A stretch of DNA of 64,000 bases from Marinomonas hwangdonensis (GCF_003721245.1 NZ_RIZG01000011.1:1-64000); one strand, 5' to 3'. Positions 19,515 to 28,968 are shown, counted from the first letter of the stretch. Program-made: numbers and translations. The notes: generated by a model not told the origin, from the sequence alone.

Positions 19515-20978
19515 ATGCTTACAGGATTAAAATCTCTGGTACGTAAAGCTACCTCTCTGCTTGCCTCTTCGAAGGTACAGACTTACCCTATTATCATCCC
19601 TCGCAGCGATCACAGCTTATCTCGAACCAATTTAAGCGCCAACGCCGTGAAAGTACTGTATCGCCTTAACAAAGCCGGCTATGACGCTTTTTTAGTGGGT
19701 GGGTGTGTTCGAGACCATTTGATCGGCATCGAACCTAAAGACTTTGATGTGGTAACTAATGCCACGCCAGAAGAAGTCCACAGTATTTTCTCTAACTCGC
19801 GCCTGATTGGACGACGTTTTAAATTGGTTCACGTGACATTTGGCCGTGAAATGATTGAAGTGTCGACGTTTAGAGCTGGCTCCGCCCAAAGTGAAGACGA
19901 TGACGAAACACCGAATTCTTCACTAAAAGGCAAAGACTCAGCTCGTTCCACCCATGGTATTGTTTTGCGCGATAACGTCTACGGCAACATTGAAGAAGAC
20001 GCTGAACGACGCGATTTCACGTTTAACGCCCTTTACTACAATGTCAAAGATTTCAGTATCCATGACTATTGCGGTGGCTTAAAAGACATAGAGAAAAAAC
20101 AAATTCGCATTATTGGCGATGCCCGTCAGCGCTACCAAGAAGATCCTGTGCGCATGTTGCGCGCGATTCGTTTTGCAGGAAAACTCGGCTTTGAAATAGA
20201 AGCCGCAACCGCCGCTCCTATAAAAGAAATGGCGCACTTGCTGGATCACATACCACCTGCACGTCTTTTTGAAGAAGTTCTCAAATTACTGGGCAGTGGC
20301 AATGGCATAAAAACCTTCGAACTGCTGCGACAATACGGCTTATTTCGTTACCTATTTCCCGATACTGACGCCTTGTTACAAAGCGGTTGGAAAAGAGACG
20401 ACATTGATCCAGAAGCCTTTATTTTACAGGGCTTAAGAAATACCGACGATCGCATCCAAAGTGGCAAAACCACCGCACCCTATTTTTTGTATGCGGTTCT
20501 TTTATGGCCTAGCGTGGCATTACGCCATGAAGAATTCCAAGCGCAAGGCATGCCAGCCACACCGGCATTGCATCAAGCGGCCAATATGGTGTTAGACAAT
20601 CAAGTCGCATCGACCGCCATTCCGCGTCGCTTCTCAACTCCGATGCGCGAAATCTGGGACATGCAGTATCGTTTGCCAAAACGTTATGGCAAACGTGCCT
20701 TTTTATTGTTGGAACATCCACGTTTTCGAGCAGGATTTGACTTCCTGTTGATCCGCGAGCTAAGCGGCACAGAGCTAGACGGACTAGGCGCATGGTGGGA
20801 AGAGTTCCAGCATGCCACAGAAAGCCAGCAACGTGAGTTGATTAAAAGCATAGACGCTCGCGCTAGCGATAAAGAAGGCCCCAAAAAACGTCGCCCACGT
20901 CGTCGTAAAAAGAGCAACAGCCACAACAGAGACACCAACGACAACTCTGGCAAAACACGAGAAAACTTTGACGAATAA
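19515..20978 (+). CDS. pcnB: Poly(A) polymerase I
   Basis: PcnB adds 3' poly(A) tails that mark RNA for decay. The 487-residue protein has the class II nucleotidyltransferase core: LVGGCVRDHL, the catalytic DFDVVTNATPEEV (near residue 77), RDFTFNALYY, and the RNA-binding segment EDPVRMLRAIRFAGKLGF. A highly basic C-terminal tail (PKKRRPRRRKK) is present, as in E. coli. The first conserved block begins near residue 29 (IPRSDHSLSR), so the start is not certain; no strong ribosome site precedes the ATG. A TATAAT box at 19444-19449 may give it its own promoter apart from the sRNA. Confidence 0.96.
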   Translation: MLTGLKSLVRKATSLLASSKVQTYPIIIPRSDHSLSRTNLSANAVKVLYRLNKAGYDAFLVGGCVRDHLIGIEPKDFDVVTNATPEEVHSIFSNSRLIGRRFKLVHVTFGREMIEVSTFRAGSAQSEDDDETPNSSLKGKDSARSTHGIVLRDNVYGNIEEDAERRDFTFNALYYNVKDFSIHDYCGGLKDIEKKQIRIIGDARQRYQEDPVRMLRAIRFAGKLGFEIEAATAAPIKEMAHLLDHIPPARLFEEVLKLLGSGNGIKTFELLRQYGLFRYLFPDTDALLQSGWKRDDIDPEAFILQGLRNTDDRIQSGKTTAPYFLYAVLLWPSVALRHEEFQAQGMPATPALHQAANMVLDNQVASTAIPRRFSTPMREIWDMQYRLPKRYGKRAFLLLEHPRFRAGFDFLLIRELSGTELDGLGAWWEEFQHATESQQRELIKSIDARASDKEGPKKRRPRRRKKSNSHNRDTNDNSGKTRENFDE

Positions 20979-20989
20979 GAGGATGCCTC

Positions 20990-21475
20990 TTGATACACGC
21001 TTATATCGGCCTCGGCAGTAATCTTGACACCCCAATGGCGCAACTGGATCGCGCCATTGACACCTTACAGAAACACGACGACGTAAAAAATCTTCGTGTT
21101 TCTTCTATTTATGGCAGCAAGCCCGTTGGCCCTCAAGATCAGCCAGATTATGTCAACGCCGTCGCTTCATTCCAAACCGATCTCCCCCCCCTTGCACTGC
21201 TCGACTTGCTGCAAAGCATTGAACAGGCACAACGTCGAGTTAGAGAACGTCATTGGGGGCCGCGCACCTTGGATTTAGATCTGCTATTGTACGGTCAAGA
21301 GACGATTCAACTTCCTCGGTTAACCGTGCCGCATCCTTATATGCTTGAAAGAGGGTTTGTTATTAAACCGCTGAGCGACCTAGCGCCCGATACTCTTTTA
21401 AACAATGGCAATACAGTGATTGAGCAATTACAGCAACTTGATACCAGCGATCTGGTCATTATCAAAGAAGAATAA
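20990..21475 (+). CDS. folK: HPPK, 6-hydroxymethyl-7,8-dihydropterin pyrophosphokinase
   Basis: FolK activates the pterin for folate synthesis. The 161-residue protein has the N-terminal YIGLGSNL, the substrate loop SSIYGSKPVGPQDQPDYVNAV and the signature RERHWGPRTLDLDLLLYG. The start is TTG at 20990, preceded by AAGAGGA; the nearby ATG at 20983 is in another frame. It follows pcnB by 11 bases and precedes panB by 3, so one transcript is likely. Confidence 0.96.
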   Translation: MIHAYIGLGSNLDTPMAQLDRAIDTLQKHDDVKNLRVSSIYGSKPVGPQDQPDYVNAVASFQTDLPPLALLDLLQSIEQAQRRVRERHWGPRTLDLDLLLYGQETIQLPRLTVPHPYMLERGFVIKPLSDLAPDTLLNNGNTVIEQLQQLDTSDLVIIKEE

Positions 21476-21478
21476 ATT

Positions 21479-22306
21479 ATGTATTCAGATAACTCTCAGC
21501 GAACACTTACCAAGCCAGTTACTTTATCCACGCTCAAAAAAATGAAGGCCGATAAAGAGAAAATTACCTGCTTAACCAGCTATGACGCATCCTTTACCAA
21601 TGTCATGAACGTAGCCGGTGTGGAAACCATTTTGGTGGGTGACTCTTTGGGTATGGTCATACAAGGCCAAGACAGCACACTTCCCGTGACCATCAAAGAC
21701 ATGTGCTATCATACCGCCGCCGTAAAGCGTGGTAACACCAATGCGTTTATTCTCTCAGACATGTCGTTCATGAGTTACAGCAAACCGGAACAAGCACTCG
21801 ATAACGCCGCAAAACTGATGCAAGCGGGTGCCAATATGGTCAAATTAGAAGGCGGTAGCTGGCTCGCCGACACGGTAAAGCTGCTTAGCCAACGAGGCAT
21901 TCCCGTTTGCGCGCATTTAGGCCTAACCCCCCAGTCCGTGCATAAATTTGGCGGTTATAAAGTACAGGGTAAAAGCCAAGACGCCGCCGATTTACTCCTG
22001 CAAGAGTCGCTAGACCTTGTGGCCGCAGGGGCGGATATTCTCCTCTATGAATGCATCCCAACAGAACTGGGCAAGACGCTCACCGAAGCGGTTCCCGTTC
22101 CTACGATTGGCATTGGGGCCGGTCATCACACGGATGGTCAAGTCTTAGTAATGCACGACATGCTTGGCATTAATCTAGGCCATACACCAAAATTTGTGAA
22201 AAACTTCTTAACCGATGGTCGCAATGTGACCGAAGCCTTTGCCGCGTATGTAAAAGACGTCAAAGACCAAACTTTCCCAGGACCTGAGCACGGATTCAAA
22301 TCATGA
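21479..22306 (+). CDS. panB: Ketopantoate hydroxymethyltransferase
   Basis: PanB makes ketopantoate from ketoisovalerate and methylene-THF, the first step of pantothenate synthesis. The 275-residue barrel has the metal-binding GDSLGMVIQGQDSTLPVT, KLEGG, and IPVCAHLGLTPQSVHKFGGY. It is 3 bases after folK and overlaps panC by ATGA, so both pan enzymes are coupled with the folate gene. Confidence 0.97.
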   Translation: MYSDNSQRTLTKPVTLSTLKKMKADKEKITCLTSYDASFTNVMNVAGVETILVGDSLGMVIQGQDSTLPVTIKDMCYHTAAVKRGNTNAFILSDMSFMSYSKPEQALDNAAKLMQAGANMVKLEGGSWLADTVKLLSQRGIPVCAHLGLTPQSVHKFGGYKVQGKSQDAADLLLQESLDLVAAGADILLYECIPTELGKTLTEAVPVPTIGIGAGHHTDGQVLVMHDMLGINLGHTPKFVKNFLTDGRNVTEAFAAYVKDVKDQTFPGPEHGFKS

Positions 22307-23169
22307 AAACATTCCACACCGTTGCTGAGCTTCGTACGGCATTAAAAATAGAACGTCTACAAGACAAAAGCATTGCCTTTGTGCCTACCATGGGCAACTT
22401 GCACGACGGTCATATGTCATTGATCCGACGCGCCGCCGAAGAAGGCGATGTGGTCGTCTCTTCCATCTTCGTCAACCCCATGCAATTCTCCGCCAACGAA
22501 GATTTAGAGCGTTACCCTAAAACCCTCGAAGAAGACAAAAAAGTACTTGAGGCAAATGGTTGTCACTTTCTCTTCGCGCCAGATGCCCTAGAAATGTACC
22601 CGGATGGCAAACGTAGCCAAACACAGATCGAAGTCATGGGTTTATCTGACATTCTATGCGGTGCATCACGTCCGGGTCATTTTGTGGGTGTCGCAACCGT
22701 GGTGACAAAATTGTTTAACATTGTTCAGCCAGACTGTGCCATATTCGGCAACAAAGACTTTCAGCAACTAAAAGTCATTGAAGACATGGTACGCGATCTA
22801 AGCTCTAATATACGTATCATTGGCATAGATACAGCGCGCAACGAAGACGGCCTTGCCATGAGTTCGCGCAATGGTTATCTAACTGAAGAAGAAAGACGCA
22901 TCGCACCGACGATGTATCAAACCCTGCTATGGGCGAAAGAGGCGCTTCTAGCAAACCGTGCGAGTCACGAGGACATTCGCGAACAAGCTCAGCAGAAGCT
23001 TGAAGCGGCTGGTTTCCGTCGTGATTATTTTGAAATTCGCGCACAAGACAATTTACAAACACCGTCAGAGGAAGAGAAAAGCCTGGTCATTTTGGCTGCG
23101 GCACACCTAGGCAGCGCACGCTTAATCGATAACTTGCGCGTAGAACTAGATTCACTTTCAACACACTAG
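22303..23169 (+). CDS. panC: Pantothenate synthetase
   Basis: PanC joins pantoate and beta-alanine using ATP. The 288-residue protein has the HIGH-like [17 protein letters not shown], the pantoate-binding [25 protein letters not shown] and the MSSRN loop. The panD gene (beta-alanine supply) often found next to panC is not in this window; pgi follows 10 bases downstream. Confidence 0.97.
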   Translation: MKTFHTVAELRTALKIERLQDKSIAFVPTMGNLHDGHMSLIRRAAEEGDVVVSSIFVNPMQFSANEDLERYPKTLEEDKKVLEANGCHFLFAPDALEMYPDGKRSQTQIEVMGLSDILCGASRPGHFVGVATVVTKLFNIVQPDCAIFGNKDFQQLKVIEDMVRDLSSNIRIIGIDTARNEDGLAMSSRNGYLTEEERRIAPTMYQTLLWAKEALLANRASHEDIREQAQQKLEAAGFRRDYFEIRAQDNLQTPSEEEKSLVILAAAHLGSARLIDNLRVELDSLSTH

Positions 23170-23179
23170 GGAGATTGTA

Positions 23180-24826
23180 ATGGGCTCACCCACAGAATTG
23201 ACTGCTTGGAAGGCATTAACAGCACACCAACAAGAAATGGCGTCTGTCGACATGAAATCCTTGTTCGCAGCAGACCCACAACGCGCGGAAAAATACACTG
23301 CGCAAGCGGCAGGCTGGACATTGGATTACGCAAAAAACCGCGCCAATGAAAAAACCCTGTCGTTACTGACGGATCTAGCAAAAGAGGCGGGATTAGAAAG
23401 CGCCATTAAAGGTATGTTCAGCGGCGCGCATATTAACAACACCGAAGATCGCTCTGTCTTACACATCGCTCTACGTGCTAGCCAAGCGCAAGAAATACTG
23501 CTGGTCGATGGCGTCAACGTCCTCGCCGAAGTCCGCGCGACACTGAAACAAATGGACGCCTTTGTTGCCCAGCTACACAGCGGCGAATGGAAAGGCTACA
23601 CAGGCAAACGCATTACCGACGTTATCTCTATCGGAATCGGCGGCTCTTACCTTGGCCCAAAAGTGGTCGCTGAAGCCTTAACACCGTACAAAAAAGACAA
23701 CATCAAGGTTCACTTTGTTGCCAATATTGATGGTTCAGACATCACTGGCAAACTCAAGCAAGTGAACCCTGAAACCACGGTTTTTGTGATCTCATCTAAA
23801 ACCTTCGGCACTTTAGAAACCTTGTCTAACGCTAACGCAGCGCGCGATTGGTTCCTAAGCAACGGCGGCTCACAAGATAACGTCAGCAAACACTTTGCAG
23901 CAGTCAGCTCCAACGTGAAAAAAGCCGTCGACTTCGGCATGGCAAAAGAAAACATCTTCCCCATGTGGGATTGGGTGGGCGGACGCTACTCTCTTTGGTC
24001 GGCCATTGGCTTACCTGTTGCCATTGCCGTGGGCATGGACAACTTCTACGCCTTGCTAGACGGCGCTCACCAAATGGACGAGCACTTTCGCACCGCGCCA
24101 TTTGAAGAAAACCTGCCGGTCATCATGGGCGCCCTTGGCGTGTGGTATATCAACTTCCACAACGCACAAACTCACGCCTTGATTCCTTACGACCACTACC
24201 TACGCGCCATGCCAGCTCATATTCAGCAGCTCGACATGGAGAGCAATGGTAAAGCGAATCTATTGAATGGCGATGGCGTAGAAACCGACACAGGCCCCAT
24301 CATCTGGGGCGGCGCAGGCACCAACGGCCAACACGCTTACCACCAGTTATTACACCAAGGCACACGCCTTGTCCCAGTGGACTTTATCGCACCTTTGGCG
24401 TCTCACAACCCCATTGGCGAACACCACACACAATTGTTTGCTAACTGCCTAAGCCAGTCGCAAGCCTTGATGGTTGGTAAGACTCTTGAGCAAGCAGAGC
24501 AAGAACTTCGTGATGCTGGCGCAACCGCAGAACAGGTCGCCAAGATTGCACCGCACAAAGTGATCAAAGGCAACCGCCCAAGCAACACCCTACTGACGGA
24601 TAAAATGACACCAGCGACCGTTGGTGCCTTGATCGCCCTCTACGAGCACCGTACTTTTGTACAAGGCACGATTTGGGGCATCAACTCCTTCGACCAATGG
24701 GGCGTGGAACTGGGCAAAGTATTGGGTACCGACATCTACAACCGCCTAGTCAGCGACAGCGACAACAGCGCACTAGACGCTTCTACTCAAGCACTGATCA
24801 ACGCGTTCAAGAAAGCTCAAGCTTAA
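23180..24826 (+). CDS. pgi: Glucose-6-phosphate isomerase
   Basis: Pgi interconverts glucose-6-phosphate and fructose-6-phosphate. The 548-residue protein has [14 protein letters not shown], the phosphate loop [29 protein letters not shown], the catalytic Glu/His segment [19 protein letters not shown] and the Lys of [20 protein letters not shown] lies before the ATG. It closes the dksA-to-pgi block and is followed by a strong terminator and then the accessory pocket. Confidence 0.98.
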   Translation: MGSPTELTAWKALTAHQQEMASVDMKSLFAADPQRAEKYTAQAAGWTLDYAKNRANEKTLSLLTDLAKEAGLESAIKGMFSGAHINNTEDRSVLHIALRASQAQEILLVDGVNVLAEVRATLKQMDAFVAQLHSGEWKGYTGKRITDVISIGIGGSYLGPKVVAEALTPYKKDNIKVHFVANIDGSDITGKLKQVNPETTVFVISSKTFGTLETLSNANAARDWFLSNGGSQDNVSKHFAAVSSNVKKAVDFGMAKENIFPMWDWVGGRYSLWSAIGLPVAIAVGMDNFYALLDGAHQMDEHFRTAPFEENLPVIMGALGVWYINFHNAQTHALIPYDHYLRAMPAHIQQLDMESNGKANLLNGDGVETDTGPIIWGGAGTNGQHAYHQLLHQGTRLVPVDFIAPLASHNPIGEHHTQLFANCLSQSQALMVGKTLEQAEQELRDAGATAEQVAKIAPHKVIKGNRPSNTLLTDKMTPATVGALIALYEHRTFVQGTIWGINSFDQWGVELGKVLGTDIYNRLVSDSDNSALDASTQALINAFKKAQA

Positions 24827-24851
24827 CCGCCAAACTTTCTGACAGCGCCAG

Positions 24852-24885
24852 AAAAAACACCAGCCTCGGCTGGTGTTTTTGTTTT
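24852..24885 (+). terminator. Intrinsic terminator of pgi
   Basis: AACACCAGC-CTCG-GCTGGTGTT forms a perfect hairpin followed by TTTTGTTTT, 25 bases after the pgi stop. Confidence 0.92.
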
Positions 24886-24909
24886 GCCCCTTCCCTATCA
24901 GAAGAGCCA

Positions 24910-25053
24910 ATTATTGTAGGTCGCGGCTTCAGCCCGACAACCTCTCCACATGAAGCCATCATCAGCCCGATACAGACTTTTGTACATGACACCAAGCCAA
25001 GCGGCGTTTCTCTTCGAAACTATCACCTACCTCATCGAAACACCGCTTGGCTT
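24910..25053. repeat. Composite REP-like plus hairpin repeat, copy A
   Basis: The left part (24914-24938) is a REP-like unit, GTAGGTCGCGGCTTCAGCCC and following bases, itself an imperfect inverted repeat. The right part (24994-25053) is a long hairpin with 17-base arms (24994-25010 and 25037-25053, one mismatch or G-U). A second copy of both parts lies at 25360-25462 and a third REP-like unit, inverted, at 28912-28935. The hairpin ends 2 bases from the stop codon of the antitoxin gene. Confidence 0.75.
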
Positions 25054-25055
25054 TC

Positions 25056-25286
25056 TTATGTCTCTAACTCATCGATAGAATCAAGCAGTGCTCTAGCATT
25101 AGCTCGTGAACCCAACAAATAAGCCGTTTCTTGTATAGACTGATAATCCGCCAACGACATCATGACAACTGGCTTACCACTTTTATGCGTAACAATAACT
25201 GGCGCATGATCATCACAAACCTTCTTCATCATTTTCACTAAATTGGCTTGTACTTCTTCACAGCCCATCGTATCCATACTCAACAC
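25056..25286 (-). CDS. Orphan Phd/YefM-type antitoxin
   Basis: A 76-residue protein of the Phd/YefM antitoxin family: EEVQANLVKMMKKV, HAPVIVTHKSGKPVVMMSLADYQSIQETAYLLGS, ARALLDSIDELE. It closely follows E. coli YefM but stops right after the DNA-binding and dimer region and lacks most of the C-terminal toxin-neutralising tail. The hairpin repeat starts at the stop codon, so the tail may have been cut by the repeat. No RelE/YoeB toxin gene lies downstream. An inner ATG at 25277 (MDTMGCEEV) fits family N-termini better. Both sides carry copies of the same composite repeat. Confidence 0.75.
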   Translation of the reverse strand: MLSMDTMGCEEVQANLVKMMKKVCDDHAPVIVTHKSGKPVVMMSLADYQSIQETAYLLGSRANARALLDSIDELET

Positions 25287-25359
25287 TTACTATTAATCAA
25301 ACCCAATCGAATGTAGTCAAACACCACAAGCAAATCAACAACCGCCTGAGAAACGGGCA

Positions 25360-25462
25360 TTATTGTAGGTCGCGGCGGCTTCGACCCGACACGAACTCAC
25401 ATGACCAAGACAAGCGGCGTTTCTCTTCGAAACTGCCGCCTACCTCATCGAAACGCCGCTTG
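25360..25462. repeat. Composite REP-like plus hairpin repeat, copy B
   Basis: Direct repeat of copy A on the other side of the antitoxin gene. ATTATTGTAGGTCGCGG starts the REP-like part. A hairpin with perfect 13-bp arms (25411-25423 CAAGCGGCGTTTC, 25450-25462 GAAACGCCGCTTG) forms the right part. The 25,287-25,623 interval holds only this repeat and the AT-rich promoter region of the next gene. Confidence 0.75.
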
Positions 25463-25623
25463 GCTTTTGAGTAGCTCATATCTTAGAACGGCAAGTTTAA
25501 GAAAACTTTGATATTTTCTGATATAGCGCTTTTTATGTTTTCACTAGCAGATAAATAAAAAGCCTTTTAGTATCGATAAATATACCTACATTCCGACACA
25601 ATTAACTGACAAGAGCTCACTTC

Positions 25624-26745
25624 ATGACTCCAACCAAACATATAAAACGCCAATTGAAAGACTTTTCACCTGCAAGAGAAAGCGCTCCAGGATTGATATG
25701 GGGTAATAATGCAGAACGCTGCCCAATTTCAAGAAGCCAGTTCCCTACTCCAAACCTTTTACTGTTTCTTTTACAAGGAATCTGTCAATTCCCCTTAGGA
25801 TATCCTGAAGAAAAGATGCATTGGATAATCCCGTTTACCTATAAAGGGGCGGACTGAGCAATTTCGAATGAGAAATTCGGTTTATACTTTTACTCTGTAA
25901 AAAATACTGAAGCAAAGTCAAAAGAAGTTTTAGGAAAATTTGAAAAAGCCCTCAAATCAGCTGAAAAAAATATTCTTGAAGACTTTGCTAAACAACAAAT
26001 AAAAGACGGTAATATAACCATCTCAAACCAATTCAACCAGCTTGATGATCGATATCACTATTTTAGAGAACAAGCAGAGTCGAATTACACTCCACAAGAA
26101 ATGAAAGGCGATATAAAGGATATTAAAGAAATAGTTGAACTCTTAAGGTCAGAAAGCAACACTAGTCACGAAGGAGGATATAACGCACTAGCGATGATTG
26201 ATGCTTATTTTAGTCGTTTAGAGCACTTCTTAGTACTTGCACTTCCTTTTTCCAATTACGACAGAGAACGAGATGATCTAACAAAGTTTGTCAGCAAAAA
26301 CTGGTCAGAAAAACTTAAGAAAGTCCTCAGCATTAAAACAAACCAACATTATGAGACATTGAAGCAATTAAAAGAGAAATATCGAAATACATTTGCACAT
26401 GGTGGTTTTGAAAAGGAAAGCCAATCGTTTTTCTTTCATCTTGGGAATATTGGAATTGTGCCAGCCAGCATGTCTGGTAGAAAAGATAGCGTCCACTTCA
26501 ATCATGTCCCGATAGATAAAGAAATATTCGAAAATATCTGCTCACAGCTCGATGCTTTTGATGAATATCTGTCCGACTCCGCACTTCCAGATGCTTGGAA
26601 ATTCGCTCAAAGTAGTCTCAATCTCGCCATGGACAATAAAAGCTTACAAGAAATGCTTGAGGTAGCGAAAGATCCAGATACATTTGATGCTTGGATTGAA
26701 AGACAGCAAGATCTTTCCGACAGATATACTAATGCAGAATATTAA
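25624..26745 (+). pseudogene. HEPN-like protein gene interrupted by an in-frame TGA
   Basis: One reading frame runs from ATG 25624 to 26745 (373 codons) and is broken only by TGA at 25855-25857. Read through, it gives KGAD-x-AISNEKFGFYFYSV, where x would suit Trp (TGG to TGA). The codons after the stop encode coherent protein (VLGKFEKALKSAEKNILEDF). The C-terminal half contains YRNTFAHGGF (joined residues 253-262), an R-x4-H motif like that of HEPN ribonucleases and abortive-infection proteins. No other domain is recognised. The DNA is more AT-rich than its surroundings, suggesting transfer. It may be a true nonsense mutation or a sequencing error; an internal ATG at 26101 could give a 214-residue C-terminal product with the HEPN-like motif intact. 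Confidence 0.7.
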
Positions 26746-26771
26746 TAACAAGCTTAATAGAATTTAAACTT

Positions 26772-27911
26772 TTACCCAAGATCCAACCCATACCTCGCGT
26801 TCCTGCCGCCGCCTTCCAAGCGGTACAAACACTCTTTTTCAACCAAGTCGCTGAGGTCTCGGGTTGCGGTGGCTTTTGAGCTGCTGGTGATGCTGATGTA
26901 TTTTTTGGCACTAAGTCCGCCTTCGAAGCCGTCGGATCCTGCACTAAAGAGCTTGTTGAGCACTTTCTTTTGGCGTTCGTTCAGTTCGGTATGTTGATGT
27001 TTTTCCCAGTATTTGGCTTTTTTTAATACAAAGTCGACTTTATGAGCGGCTTCTTGCTGTGCCAGCAGAACCGAGTCGACGAACCATGTTACCCAGTCGG
27101 TGATATCTAAAGTAAATTGGCTGGCTTTGTTTAGTCCATCGTAATAGGCGTTTTTATCTTTCTCGATTATTGTCGACAAGCTAAGTAGTGGCGGTCGATT
27201 GAGATCTTGAGCCAATGCCATTTCGGCAATCGCTCGCCCTACTCGACCGTTGCCATCATCAAATGGGTGGATGGTTTCAAACCACAAGTGCGCAATCGCT
27301 GAGCGAACAGGACCAGAGAGAACGATCTCTCTCTCTGCTTTTAAAGGGTTAGAGCGGTTAAACCAATCTAAAAATCGGTTTATTTCTGTATTGACTTGAT
27401 GCGCTGGCGGCGCTTCGTAATGCACTTTCTCATAGCCAATTGGGCCAGAGACTATTTGCATAGGTTCTGCGGAATCTCGCCATTGACCGACTTTTAGGTT
27501 ACGAGGCAGCAGATTACTTTCTTTTTGCGGAAGAACTAATTGATGCCAATGAAACAAGGTAGATTTTGTGAGTTCGCTAGCAAAGTTATTACGCACGTCG
27601 ACCATCAAAGCGGCCATACCTTCAGCTCGTGGATCGGCGACTCGCGTTGGTGGATTACTCAAGCCTAAGAAGTTCTTAATAGAAGACCGCACATCTTCAC
27701 GATCCAATCGCTCGCCTTCGATTTGGCTGGTGTTGATAGCTTCGCTCACCATGAGATCGATATAGGCATCGTACTGCAAGGTTTTTTCAAGCTGGCCCAT
27801 TCCGCCAGACAAACGACCAGCCTCTAACGCGTACTGATACAAAGCATCTCGGCACTGAGTTTCGTCAAAGGTGAAATTTGGCCAATCAGGATGTTGCCAG
27901 CTGTATTTCAT
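26772..27911 (-). CDS. Fic family protein with DUF4172 head and C-terminal winged helix
   Basis: The 379-residue protein begins with a DUF4172 segment (YSWQHPDWPNFTFD). It has an N-terminal inhibitory-helix motif TSQIEGE (61-67, fitting S/T-x3-E-G) and the intact Fic core HPFDDGNGRVGRA, which carries the catalytic His and phosphate loop. A C-terminal winged-HTH (YISITSSSKATATRDLSDLV) follows. Fic enzymes transfer AMP (or other nucleotides) to target hydroxyls; the internal glutamate is known to restrain activity. The HTH and the two inverted repeats just upstream suggest that it controls its own promoter (inference). It converges on the broken HEPN gene. Confidence 0.92.
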   Translation of the reverse strand: MKYSWQHPDWPNFTFDETQCRDALYQYALEAGRLSGGMGQLEKTLQYDAYIDLMVSEAINTSQIEGERLDREDVRSSIKNFLGLSNPPTRVADPRAEGMAALMVDVRNNFASELTKSTLFHWHQLVLPQKESNLLPRNLKVGQWRDSAEPMQIVSGPIGYEKVHYEAPPAHQVNTEINRFLDWFNRSNPLKAEREIVLSGPVRSAIAHLWFETIHPFDDGNGRVGRAIAEMALAQDLNRPPLLSLSTIIEKDKNAYYDGLNKASQFTLDITDWVTWFVDSVLLAQQEAAHKVDFVLKKAKYWEKHQHTELNERQKKVLNKLFSAGSDGFEGGLSAKKYISITSSSKATATRDLSDLVEKECLYRLEGGGRNARYGLDLG

Positions 27912-27916
27912 AGTAT

Positions 27917-27987
27917 GAGCCGATTAAGTAAACATTCGGCTCAGAATAGCATTATTTTATGAGCCGAATAAACCTATTATCCGGCTC
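27917..27987 (-). promoter_or_regulatory. Two tandem inverted repeats upstream of fic
   Basis: GAGCCGA-N12-TCGGCTC occupies 27917-27942, 5 bases upstream of the fic start. A second site, GAGCCGAAT ... CCGGCTC, spans 27961-27987. A third is at 28860-28886 beside the fic remnant. Each pairs GAGCCG with CGGCTC about two helical turns apart, the look of a dimeric repressor operator. The Fic HTH is the nearest candidate binder. Confidence 0.65.
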
Positions 27988-28169
27988 ACAGGCTTTTATT
28001 TAGTCATCAGTGCAAATCATCAAGACACAACGCCTGACTTTTCAATGCTATCTTTTCACTTAATAGATTGGACAAAAAACGTTAAAAAAGATACAAAAAC
28101 CACCAGAGCAATAAATTTACGGGCAGCACCAGCAACAAACAAATTCAAGAAGGAGCGTAGAGAATTAAA

Positions 28170-28799
28170 ATGGTCGATTTCACCAATGGTAAATGGATTT
28201 TTGAGCCAAAATTTAGTGAAGTGAACACAGACTCAGTCTCTATAACAACTGAGCCAAACACAGATCTCTGGCAACGCAGTTACTATGGCTTTCGTAATGA
28301 CAATGCTCCCGCATTACAGATCGAATCTGAAGAAAATTTCACCTTTACCGCCAAAGCCAATTTCACTTACCACACTCAATTTGATCAATGTGGTCTTATT
28401 ATCTACCTCGATAATGAGAATTGGTTCAAAGCCTCCATTGAATACGAAAACCAAGCATTTTCAAGACTAGGAAGTGTCGTAACGAATTTTGGTTACTCAG
28501 ACTGGGCCACCTCAGATATTCCCTTACCAAAAGAAATCTGGTATCGCTTAAGCCGTCGAGGAGCTGATTTCCTGATTGAATCATCATTTGATGGTATCGT
28601 TTTCAATCAAATGCGCGTATTTCATTTGCATCAGCTTGGTGAGACAACAGTCGAAATGGGTAAATGCAACCCGCCACAACCCGCAGAGAAATCGGTGAAA
28701 TTCGGTGTGTATGCGTGCAGCCCTCAGAATTCATCTTTTACCGCTACGTTCACCGATATGAGTTTAGAGCCTTGTAAATGGCTAGCTCACTCCGCCTAA
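28170..28799 (+). CDS. DUF1349 (concanavalin-like fold) protein
   Basis: A 209-residue protein of the DUF1349 family, with a lectin/glucanase-like beta-sandwich: FRNDNAPALQIESEENFTFTAKANF, QCGLIIYLDNENWFKASIEYEN, and VKFGVYACSPQNSSFTATFTD. The family has been called regulation of enolase protein 1 in yeast, but bacterial roles are unknown. No signal peptide is present. It sits between two copies of the fic 5' end and operator, so it appears inserted within or between duplicated fic loci. Confidence 0.8.
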   Translation: MVDFTNGKWIFEPKFSEVNTDSVSITTEPNTDLWQRSYYGFRNDNAPALQIESEENFTFTAKANFTYHTQFDQCGLIIYLDNENWFKASIEYENQAFSRLGSVVTNFGYSDWATSDIPLPKEIWYRLSRRGADFLIESSFDGIVFNQMRVFHLHQLGETTVEMGKCNPPQPAEKSVKFGVYACSPQNSSFTATFTDMSLEPCKWLAHSA

Positions 28800-28825
28800 A
28801 CCCAACGTCAAAGATAAAGCTTAGA

Positions 28826-28887
28826 CAATCAGGATGTTGCCAACTGCCTTTCATCATGTGAGCCGATTAAGCGAATTATTCGGCTCA
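28826..28887 (-). pseudogene. Remnant of a second fic gene (operator and first codons)
   Basis: This stretch is about 80% identical to 27883-27943, the fic start and its proximal operator. Read on the minus strand, the operator-like repeat (28860-28886) is followed by an ATG and codons for KGSWQHPDC, against KYSWQHPDW in the intact gene. The match ends there; the sequence then runs into the 3' end of the DUF1349 gene. Confidence 0.7.
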
Positions 28888-28911
28888 CGCTTATATAGCC
28901 GCTTCGTAACC

Positions 28912-28935
28912 TGTCGGGCTAAAGCCACGACCTAC
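28912..28935. repeat. REP-like unit, copy C (inverted)
   Basis: On the minus strand it reads GTAGGTCGTGGCTTTAGCCC and following bases, differing at two positions from the REP-like part of copy A. It marks the right side of the accessory pocket, next to the lplA pseudogene. Confidence 0.65.
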
Positions 28936-28968
28936 CAGAGAATATTGTCGCAATCTCAAAAGCCACCC

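Noticed and set aside
24673-25122. A 149-codon open frame overlapping the end of pgi and running through the pgi terminator and repeat A
   Set aside because: It overlaps the conserved pgi C-terminus in another frame, crosses a strong terminator, and its translation has no recognisable features.
25855-25857. TGA in the HEPN-like gene as a selenocysteine codon
   Set aside because: No SECIS-type hairpin is evident directly after it and the context fits a Trp codon; a nonsense change is simpler.
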